Of a DNA stretch of 6,314 bases, positions 1-5,595 are shown piece after piece. The translations under genes and the position numbers were made by a program. The stretch's first letter is position 1; every line of letters begins with the position of its first letter. Source of the stretch: Pseudomonadota bacterium (GTDB lineage: Bacteria; SAR324; XYD2-FULL-50-16; JAHJRI01); NCBI GenBank assembly GCA_022360105.1, contig JAKSDL010000315.1:1-6314 (forward strand), in the 5' to 3' direction. The notes under the pieces are model-generated. The model had not been told where the DNA came from, did not search any database, and saw only the letters and a program-made list of their open reading frames with translations.

Positions 1-24
1 AATCCCAAGATACGCTATGAGTAA
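1..24 (+). CDS. C-terminal end of a DppB/OppB-type peptide ABC transporter permease (partial)
   Basis: Frame 1 reads NPKIRYE followed by TAA at 22-24. Permeases of the DppB/OppB family commonly end in a D/N-P-[RK]-[IV]-R-[YLF] tail, and the next gene is a DppC-type permease, which normally follows dppB directly. The stop overlaps the start of that gene by 8 bp (17-24), an arrangement that favours translational coupling of the two membrane subunits. Only seven residues are visible, so the assignment rests on the tail motif plus gene order. Everything upstream lies outside the window. Confidence 0.75.
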   Translation, partial: NPKIRYE

Positions 25-898
25 CCGACGAATTCAATCAAAAATGCTGTATAGCTACCTGCATGATCCTTCCGCTCTTATCGGTAGTGTGATCTTGCTG
101 ATATTTGTTTTGGCAGCATTGCTGGCACCCTGGATTACACCTCAAAACCCCTACGATCTGAGTGCTGTTAGTCTGGAACACTTTCTGACACCACCAGTCT
201 GGATGGAAGGCGGCACAATACCATACCTTCTGGGCACTGATGACCAGGGCCGGTGTATTTTAAGCACCATCATATACGGATGTAGAACCTCCCTGATCGT
301 GGCCTTTGGAGTCGTTTTGATTGCAGGAATATTCGGAATTATCCTGGGATTGCTCTCGGGATATTATGGCGGCATGCTGGACGCGGTTATCATGAGGATC
401 GCCGATACCTTCTATTCTTTTTCAACAACCTTGTGGGCAATCCTGTTTTTGGGGATTTTTAAGGGTGGCAGCATCTTTATTGTGATCGTTGCGATCTGTA
501 TTGCCGGTTGGGTTAAATACGCCCGAACCATGCGGGGAAGTGTCCTCGATATTAAAGGGGCAGCCTATGTCATGGCGGCCAAAGCAACCGGTTCCAGTGA
601 TCGACGTTTGTTATTGAAACACCTGTTGCCTAATGCCATTCCACCGATATTTGTGATTATTGCTGTGGACCTGGCAGTGGTGATTATGCTGGAAGCAACC
701 CTGAGCTTTCTTGGGGTGGGAGTTCCACTCACAGAACCTTCACTGGGTATGATGGTAGCTATTGGCAAAAACTATGTGTATGCCGGTATGTGGTGGATGA
801 TTGTGTTTCCAGGATTAGCCCTTGTTTTGCTGGTGGTGGGAATCAATCTTTTCTCCGACTGGCTGCGTGAGGAATTGAACCCTAAGATTGAACGATAA
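17..898 (+). CDS. Peptide (di/oligopeptide or nickel) ABC transporter permease, DppC/OppC family
   Basis: This is one of the two inner-membrane channel subunits of a peptide-type ABC importer; it would pair with the DppB-like protein whose end lies at 1-24. The 293 aa are normal for DppC/OppC. Seen in the sequence: an N-terminal membrane segment (about 18-40) of the OppC_N type; the family signature LLGTDDQGRCILS at about 71-83; further hydrophobic segments at about 92-117, 137-168, 209-233 and 256-280; and the EAA loop that docks the ATPase, AAKATGSS followed by LLLKHLLPN (about 187-206). ATLSFLGVG (227-235) is also typical. Where the family usually has GRD-ILSR, this protein has Cys80 and Thr84, a mild variation. 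The ATG start is supported by the overlap with the preceding stop. No ATPase or binding-protein gene is visible, and the substrate (dipeptide, oligopeptide, nickel or other) cannot be told from the permease. Family call firm, substrate unknown. Confidence 0.95.
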   Translation: MSNRRIQSKMLYSYLHDPSALIGSVILLIFVLAALLAPWITPQNPYDLSAVSLEHFLTPPVWMEGGTIPYLLGTDDQGRCILSTIIYGCRTSLIVAFGVVLIAGIFGIILGLLSGYYGGMLDAVIMRIADTFYSFSTTLWAILFLGIFKGGSIFIVIVAICIAGWVKYARTMRGSVLDIKGAAYVMAAKATGSSDRRLLLKHLLPNAIPPIFVIIAVDLAVVIMLEATLSFLGVGVPLTEPSLGMMVAIGKNYVYAGMWWMIVFPGLALVLLVVGINLFSDWLREELNPKIER

Positions 899-910
899 GG
901 AAGTGCTTTG

Positions 911-1207
911 TTTATTTATTTACTCAAGTTTCGCACCCCTGTTTTATTCTATCATTGGCTCTGCAGTTCACTGAGGAAGATGACTTATACATACAAGCTA
1001 TTAGCTACTGGCAGTTAGCTTTTTGCTTTAAACTGAGCACCTTCGGTACGTTTACATTAATACTCAAAATAATGGAGCGAAGCGAGTCGTATCAAAGCTA
1101 GCAGCTGATCGCTAATAGCCAAATGCTTTTAACTGAATAGCTGATGGTGGTTTTACACCATATAAATCGTCTACTGCAAAAACAGGTGCAAAACTTGAGT
1201 TATTTAT
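911..1207. repeat. MITE-like non-coding element with terminal inverted repeats
   Basis: The outer arms are 922-945 and 1179-1200. Read outside-in, both show ACTCAAGTTT[CT]GCACC then TGTTTT; the left arm has two extra C bases and there is one mismatch. A/T-rich flanks (TTTATT-like) extend the similarity to about 911 and 1207. Inside is a second inverted pair, 997-1022 and 1094-1119, both beginning GCTATTAGC and ending AGCTTT when read the same way (20 of 26 identical). A direct repeat TGCTTT[AT]AACTGA occurs at 1024-1036 and 1124-1136, exactly 100 bp apart. No ORF of useful length lies inside, so if mobile it would depend on a transposase elsewhere. I saw no clear target-site duplication. It starts 23 bp after the permease stop. 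Confidence 0.6.
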
Positions 1208-1236
1208 CAAAATCCTGATTGAGGCAGCTTACAAGT

Positions 1237-1391
1237 GGTAGGGCTGCCCTACGCGGCCGCCGACAAGCCCTTATAGTGCCTAATCCTAAGAAATATTGCA
1301 AAGTCTTATTCTATGCGCACAAAACCATCTAATGTCTTTTTGTTTATTCTTCCAATCCTATTCTCCGGCGGCCACGTAGGGCCGCCCTACC
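1237..1391. repeat. Inverted pair of palindromic GGTAGGGC repeat modules
   Basis: Two 26-bp arms, 1237-1262 and 1366-1391, are reverse complements at 24 of 26 positions. Each reads GGTAGGGC-N-GCCCTACG, then one variable base, then GGCCGCCG. Each arm is itself palindromic (GTAGGGC / GCCCTAC around one base), and the left arm also contains the perfect octamer GCGGCCGC at 1253-1260. The 103-bp spacer is AT-rich and holds no gene. The arms are far more GC-rich than the surroundings. This layout fits a REP/BIME-like repeat or a small non-autonomous element. No poly-T follows, so it is not a convincing terminator. Confidence 0.65.
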
Positions 1392-1421
1392 GTTTGTCAT
1401 CAGAACTAGGATCAATTGTAG

Positions 1422-1443
1422 GATGGGCAACTCGTTGCCCATC
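1422..1443. repeat. Perfect short hairpin (REP-like)
   Basis: GATGGGCAA (1422-1430) and TTGCCCATC (1435-1443) form a perfect 9-bp stem with the 4-base loop CTCG. It lies 63 bp before the amidohydrolase start. There is no T-run on either side, so an intrinsic terminator is unlikely. A dispersed repeat or a structure in the 5' leader of the downstream gene are both possible. Confidence 0.55.
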
Positions 1444-1506
1444 AACTTGACTGCCAGTTAAACTGAAGCACATTTCTCTTATCCAAAAAATACCGGTTTA
1501 CCTAAG

Positions 1507-2772
1507 ATGAACAACCTTTCCGAAACAGACTTGAACCCTAAAAACCAAAAAATCGCCTTCACAGGCGGACAATTGATCTGCGGGTCTCGTGATGCTGCTA
1601 TTGATAACTCGGTGGTACTCATTGACGGTGACCGAATAAAAGCAGCCGGCAAAAAAGGTGAGAACCCTATTCCTCCCGATACGACTGAGATCGATATCAC
1701 CGGTAAAACAATCATGCCGGGGCTGATCGATGCTCATGTGCATGCAGGAAACCTTGAAGTCTCCATGAAGAAAACAGCGGATATACTGCCCGCTGTTTAT
1801 GTGCTAAGGGTCACTCAAGTTCTGGAAACCGACCTGCAATTAGGGTTTACCACCTTGCGCGATGCTGCCGGATTGGACTGGAGTTTCAAGGTTGCTGTGA
1901 ACCAAGGTCTGATTCAAGGCCCCCGACTGTTTATCAGTGCCAATCCCATGACCCCCACCGGCGGTCACTTCGATGAAAGAGGTCGATCACGTGAAAATCC
2001 TTTACCTCGCAACAGCCTGGGAATTTATCCGGAAATCAGGGATGGAATCAATGATGTTCTGATCGGCACCCGCCAGGTCATTCGTCGTGGCGCAGATCAG
2101 GTAAAAGTCGCTGCAGATGGTGGAGTTTCTTCACCCACAGACAAACCCGGCGAATGGCAATACTCCGTGGAAGAGCTTAGAACCATCGTGGAGACTGCAA
2201 AAGCTTCCGGAAAGTACGTAATGGCTCATGCATACGGCCCAAAAGCGATAATGAATTGTCTGGTCGCGGGTGTTAAAAGTATCGAACACGGAAATCTGCT
2301 GGATGAAGCCTGTGCGGCCAAAATGGCTGAACAAGGCGCCTATTATGTTCCCACCCTTGTTACCTACGATATTTTAGCCGATGAAGCCAGTGCTGATTTA
2401 AGCGATTTTTACCTGGAAAAAAACGAGCTCGTCAGACAAGCAGGTAAGCAAGCTATTGAATTGGCCATGGCTGCCGGTGTCAGGATTTGCAGTGGATCTG
2501 ACATCATTGGACCCTTCCAACATTTAAAAGGACGGGAAATTCGTATCAAAGGAGAAATCATGGGAGCCTGGAAGGCGATCGTTTCAGCTACTAAAACAAA
2601 CGCGGAACTGATCGGGATGGATCAAGAACTGGGAACCCTGGAACCGGGCAAACTTGCAGATTTAATCGTGTTGGATGGCAACCCCCTGGAGGACCTGTCC
2701 ATCTTTGAACAGACGATGGAGAAAACCCAGGTAGTTATGAAAGAAGGAACAATAGTTAAAAATCTGCTTTGA
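1507..2772 (+). CDS. Metal-dependent amidohydrolase, prolidase-like group
   Basis: The 421-aa protein belongs to the amidohydrolase superfamily: a small beta-sandwich split between the N- and C-termini around a TIM barrel with a metal centre. All expected metal ligands are visible: His77 and His79 in DAHVHAG after the typical TIMPGLI strand, the likely carboxylated Lys200 in QVKVAADGG, His241 in MAHAYGP, His261 in SIEHGN, and Asp332 in CSGSD. MTPTGGHFDERG (148-159) is characteristic of the subgroup that includes Xaa-Pro dipeptidases and related enzymes. The C-terminal GTLEPGKLADLIVLDGNPL (376-394) is the usual family ending. There is no signal peptide, so it should act in the cytoplasm, where it could cleave imported dipeptides or N-acyl amino acids; the exact substrate cannot be read from sequence. 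The ATG at 1507 has no clear Shine-Dalgarno, but the protein begins at the expected point of the fold. The gene lies 608 bp from the permease, across repeats, so co-transcription is uncertain. Confidence 0.93.
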   Translation: MNNLSETDLNPKNQKIAFTGGQLICGSRDAAIDNSVVLIDGDRIKAAGKKGENPIPPDTTEIDITGKTIMPGLIDAHVHAGNLEVSMKKTADILPAVYVLRVTQVLETDLQLGFTTLRDAAGLDWSFKVAVNQGLIQGPRLFISANPMTPTGGHFDERGRSRENPLPRNSLGIYPEIRDGINDVLIGTRQVIRRGADQVKVAADGGVSSPTDKPGEWQYSVEELRTIVETAKASGKYVMAHAYGPKAIMNCLVAGVKSIEHGNLLDEACAAKMAEQGAYYVPTLVTYDILADEASADLSDFYLEKNELVRQAGKQAIELAMAAGVRICSGSDIIGPFQHLKGREIRIKGEIMGAWKAIVSATKTNAELIGMDQELGTLEPGKLADLIVLDGNPLEDLSIFEQTMEKTQVVMKEGTIVKNLL

Positions 2773-2825
2773 TATAGAAAGTGAGAACCGCTCAAATCAA
2801 ACAACAAGAAAGAATTAGTTGATTT

Positions 2826-3803
2826 TCATTGTTTATTCAACCATTGAAAAAATTTATTGGTATACTCCTCGAACCTTGGAGTGAATCTAGATTCAGCGTC
2901 GCTTAAGACCTCATTAAAACCGTGATCGCAGTTTCTGCAGATTTCAAATGTTAAGTTCTTTTTTCCAAGACGGGCAAATTCCACCGGTACCATTATGTTT
3001 CCCTCGAAAGGAGAGGCTCTATCCTTTGAACCAACGGCATAAAATATTGGAATATCCAATTTAATGAGGTCGTTTTTCGGTGAGTAATCGAAAAAACCGG
3101 ACCACATTTTGTACGTATGCCCCCTCCAAAACTTGGTAGTCGACTCGGCATCTTTGTTTATGTCTCGCAATATCTGCAAATAGTCCTCGACATCATTCAG
3201 CAACGCCTCCGAATGCTCGCCCGCATGCTTCTTATCATTTAAAATATTAAAGACCGGATCATAAGCCTGGGAAAGACCGCCACCTAAAAAACAAGCCAAA
3301 TGAGTAATTCCATTGTTTTGAACAGCTACCCTGGGAGCCAGATAAGCACCCTCGGAAATTCCAACTAAGATAATCTTCTTTTTGTCTACCCACTTCTTGT
3401 TTAAAAGCTCTCTAAATACAAGTGAGGCCGTTTTAACTCTGTAGTTGAAATTCAATAGTTTGTGATAAATCTTTGGGACCTTGAAATCTGAATCCGCATA
3501 AAACGGCATTCCCGGCTTACGGATAATAACAAAATAGAAGTTTCTCAGCTGTTCTCTGCTGAATGCGATGGGTGTTGTTGTTTGGGCACCTTTCTTCCAA
3601 AAAATGGGCTTTGGTCCGGACCCTTGCAGGAAAAGTATAACCGGCTTTCTGTTTATAAATTTTCCGTCATAAGCCAGAACATGATAATTGATGGGTATAG
3701 GTTCTGCTGCAATTTGGAAGTGTGTAAATCCGAAATTGTTGGCTTTCGCAAAACTTGCAAATCCTAGTAACACTGCCAAAAGAATTGATAGTTTTGATCT
3801 CAT
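2826..3803 (-). CDS. Secreted alpha/beta hydrolase
   Basis: From the ATG at 3801-3803 the product is 325 aa and starts with a good Sec signal peptide: MRSK, a hydrophobic core, and cleavage after FAKA at about residue 21. An in-frame TTG at 3830 would add nine residues; I prefer the ATG because it places the signal peptide at the N-terminus. No strong Shine-Dalgarno is visible. The hydrolase fold is supported by the strand-loop VILFLQGSG (about 55-63, HGxG-like oxyanion region), the nucleophile elbow ILVGISEGAY with GxSxG Ser150, Asp261 in AVGSKDRASP, and His294 in CDHGFNE: a complete Ser-Asp-His triad in the right order. The substrate (ester, peptide or other) is unknown. The product would work in the periplasm or outside. 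The gene is last of three on this strand, 127 bp after the S41 gene, and converges with the amidohydrolase gene over a 53-bp gap in which I see no convincing terminator. Confidence 0.88.
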   Translation of the reverse strand: MRSKLSILLAVLLGFASFAKANNFGFTHFQIAAEPIPINYHVLAYDGKFINRKPVILFLQGSGPKPIFWKKGAQTTTPIAFSREQLRNFYFVIIRKPGMPFYADSDFKVPKIYHKLLNFNYRVKTASLVFRELLNKKWVDKKKIILVGISEGAYLAPRVAVQNNGITHLACFLGGGLSQAYDPVFNILNDKKHAGEHSEALLNDVEDYLQILRDINKDAESTTKFWRGHTYKMWSGFFDYSPKNDLIKLDIPIFYAVGSKDRASPFEGNIMVPVEFARLGKKNLTFEICRNCDHGFNEVLSDAESRFTPRFEEYTNKFFQWLNKQ

Positions 3804-3930
3804 CTTTTTGAGGGGTAACTGTAATACCAATATTTTTTAGATTTAGTAATTGATGGCAACGAATCACTATCTGTTCCGGATTCTTTTTACAAATAATACG
3901 TCCTACGAAATCTGCAAACCAAATCGGATA

Positions 3931-5199
3931 CTAGCTTTCTAGGTGCAAAACCTGGGCATTGATATATTTAACTGCCTCATTCAGTTGACTGTCTTCACCC
4001 TTTTTCAATTGTATGGCATCGAGTGCAATCTCTACATCAGGTATTACACCATGCCCCTCAAGAAGCTTTCCATTTGGCGAAAGAATTTGTGCAACGGTAT
4101 GCATAAAAACAGCGCCGTTGGATAATTCTTTCCATTTGCAACCCAAAATAAATCCGGGACTGCGATCACCGATTACAGCCCCGCGGCCTATTTCCTGAAT
4201 GCCGGCTGCAAAGGCTTCACTTGCAGAAGTACTTAATGCGTCTATCAAAACGACCACTTGCCCTTTATATCCATTTTTAGTTGGAGAAATTCGGTTATTC
4301 ACTGTTCTGTTTCTAAACTTCATTTGATAAAAGACAGTTTTTTCGGTGATAAGCTGCTCAGCCAGCCAGTCAACAGCGCTGAAGAACCCTCCCGAATTCC
4401 CCCTTAAATCAATGACGATTCCTTTTGTATCGGCCATGGATTTGAGAATATCTTCGAGATCTGACTCAAGAGAATCATCAAATTGACTAATCCAGATGTA
4501 TCCGATACTACCGTCAATGACTTTTGATTTTATATTCAAATAATAAGGCGGAAGAGCGCTGAATTCTGATGCAGTTGGTTCCAGTCCTTTGCGTATAAAA
4601 GTTTTTTCAATCCTGTTTGCCCGATAATCCAGATAAGTGAGCTTGACATCAGTATTTGGTGCCCCGTAAATCAAGGCCATAACATCATTGGCAGCCCTGT
4701 TTTGCTTATGGCGGGAATTAAAGGGTGGAATCATGCGTGGATTTTTGATCAGCTTTTCAGTGCTGGTGTTTCCAATTTTTATTATGGTGTATCCGATTTT
4801 TATACCCTGCTGATCCGCTGGTGAATCTTTCTCGACAGATGATACCACGACTCGGCCGTTCAATATCCTAACCTGGATTCCGATACTCCCCGGGGCAAAT
4901 AGAACCGGAAGACTTTTCTCTAGATCTTTAGGATCTATGACCAGTTGATGCGAGAGATTCATTTCAAAAAGCATTTCGTTAACAATGTCATTAAACTCTG
5001 ATATCGATGTTGCCCCTGCAATCAGAGGTTGAAACCTTCTGCGGGATTCTTCCCAGTCTACTCCCCCAAATATCGGATCATAATGATCCTCATGTATTGT
5101 TTCCCAAACTGTTTCAAAACTATCGATATGGGGATGTTTTGGGGTGCATGCTGTGAATGAAACAAGGATGACCAATACAGCTGGAATTAGTCTGTCCAT
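3931..5199 (-). CDS. S41-family peptidase lipoprotein (Ser-His type, lacks the CtpA lysine)
   Basis: The 422-aa product is a predicted lipoprotein: a hydrophobic N-terminus ending FTAC, with Cys18 as lipidation site and Thr next, so outer-membrane sorting is likely if the host uses Lol. An N-terminal helical S41 region (about 25-90, VWETIHEDHYDP) includes Ser83-His84 in LSHQLV. A PDZ-like domain follows (about 104-150, IGIQVRILNGRVVVSSVEKD then SPADQQGIKIGYTIIKI). The catalytic domain (about 228-395) shows GYIWISQFDD, VIDLRGNSGG (262-271), STSASEAF with nucleophile Ser325, and EGHGVIPDVEI near the end. CtpA/Prc enzymes have Lys 25 residues after the serine; here that position is Phe350 (GDRSPGF). 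This resembles the tricorn/nisin-resistance-protein type, where His serves as base. The ATG at 5199 is preceded by AGG about 11 bp upstream. A housekeeping role or the specific substrate cannot be assigned. Confidence 0.92.
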   Translation of the reverse strand: MDRLIPAVLVILVSFTACTPKHPHIDSFETVWETIHEDHYDPIFGGVDWEESRRRFQPLIAGATSISEFNDIVNEMLFEMNLSHQLVIDPKDLEKSLPVLFAPGSIGIQVRILNGRVVVSSVEKDSPADQQGIKIGYTIIKIGNTSTEKLIKNPRMIPPFNSRHKQNRAANDVMALIYGAPNTDVKLTYLDYRANRIEKTFIRKGLEPTASEFSALPPYYLNIKSKVIDGSIGYIWISQFDDSLESDLEDILKSMADTKGIVIDLRGNSGGFFSAVDWLAEQLITEKTVFYQMKFRNRTVNNRISPTKNGYKGQVVVLIDALSTSASEAFAAGIQEIGRGAVIGDRSPGFILGCKWKELSNGAVFMHTVAQILSPNGKLLEGHGVIPDVEIALDAIQLKKGEDSQLNEAVKYINAQVLHLES

Positions 5200-5221
5200 G
5201 GCAAATGACCTGTAAAGGTTA

Positions 5222-5240
5222 AAAGGGTTGGTATCCCTTT
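5222..5240 (-). other. Small hairpin in the leader of the S41 peptidase gene
   Basis: AAAGGG (5222-5227) pairs perfectly with CCCTTT (5235-5240) around a 7-base loop, 22 bp upstream of the S41 start codon. On the minus strand the stem is followed by TTTT-like sequence (CCCTTTTAACC). It is short and could be chance, a weak attenuator or an mRNA 5' structure. Confidence 0.25.
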
Positions 5241-5267
5241 CTGGATTGGGTTTGAGTCAGGAACATA

Positions 5268-5290
5268 TCCAATTGATAAACTCCAATTGG
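5268..5290. promoter_or_regulatory. CCAATTG-N8-CAATTGG inverted repeat, possible operator
   Basis: Perfect 7-bp half-sites CCAATTG (5269-5275) and CAATTGG (5284-5290) are separated by 8 bases, making a 22-bp dyad about 70-90 bp upstream of the S41 start. Because CAATTG is itself palindromic, the same bases also read as a direct repeat TCCAATTG with a 14-bp period. Size and position suit a dimeric regulator site, but it also abuts the large repeat that begins at about 5296, so it may be a flank of that element. I could not place a convincing -35/-10 pair next to it. Confidence 0.3.
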
Positions 5291-5295
5291 CAGAA

Positions 5296-5488
5296 AGCTC
5301 CGTAGGAGTGAAATATAGTAGCCAGTGGTTTCAACCACTGGGCAGAATCCCCCTTAACTTTTCAGCCCTGTAGGGGCGCCATAACATCCAATATGGCCTG
5401 TGTCGTCCCTATGGGACTCATGAAACATCGGCGTTCAATTACCAGCGGTTGAAACCGCTGGCTACTTCTATACCACCCCTACGGGGTT
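5296..5488. repeat. Symmetric multi-hairpin intergenic repeat (about 190 bp)
   Basis: The unit is an imperfect inverted repeat built of smaller palindromes in mirror order. Left arm: CTCCGTAGGAG (5298-5308), then the hairpin of arms CCAGTGGTT and AACCACTGG (5322-5341). Centre: CCCTGTAGGG (5366-5375) and TCCCTATGGGA (5406-5416). Right arm: a CCAGCGGTT and AACCGCTGG hairpin (5442-5461), then CCCCTACGGGG (5476-5486). The outer arms match over about 45 bp, including the shared stretch AGTAGCCAG[TC]GGTTTCAACC. Base differences between arms are paired within each stem, so pairing is preserved. No ORF lies inside. It fills most of the 396-bp gap between the S41 and metallopeptidase genes; the rest, about 5489-5595, is AT-rich and I see nothing in it. 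Its style is that of dispersed REP/MITE-like repeats. Confidence 0.7.
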
Positions 5489-5595
5489 AAACCAACATTT
5501 TGAAACAATTCTGCGAGTAATGCATGGCTAATTTTATAGAAACGACTGTGAATACTGATAATCAAGCATCCTATTAGAATCGAATTTTTTAGGTT

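Noticed and set aside
565..768. Antisense ORFs within the permease, amidohydrolase and S41 genes
   Set aside because: They lie opposite strongly supported genes and encode no recognisable motif.
1237..1443. Possible CRISPR or tandem repeat array
   Set aside because: The copies are inverted, only two in number, self-palindromic and 103 bp apart; there is no series of direct repeats with regular spacers.
1313..1450. 45-codon ORF on the + strand (MRTKPSNVFLFILP...) with a signal-peptide-like start
   Set aside because: It reads straight through the right GGTAGGGC module (giving GGHVGPPY) and the GATGGGCAA hairpin, has no ribosome binding site, and its C-terminal half is just translated repeat.
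3804..3830. Nine-residue N-terminal extension of the alpha/beta hydrolase from a TTG codon
   Set aside because: The ATG at 3803 starts a textbook signal peptide; the extension would place LPLKK before it and has no better ribosome binding site.
3804..3930. Promoter for the alpha/beta hydrolase gene (TTGCCA about 17 bp before an AAAATA/AAATAT stretch on the minus strand)
   Set aside because: The -10 match is poor and the region is AT-rich, so such pairs are expected by chance; the gene could equally be read from upstream.
5296..5488. Rho-independent terminator for the metallopeptidase gene
   Set aside because: The hairpins are followed by no T-run on either strand, and the mirror arrangement of several stems fits a repeat element better.
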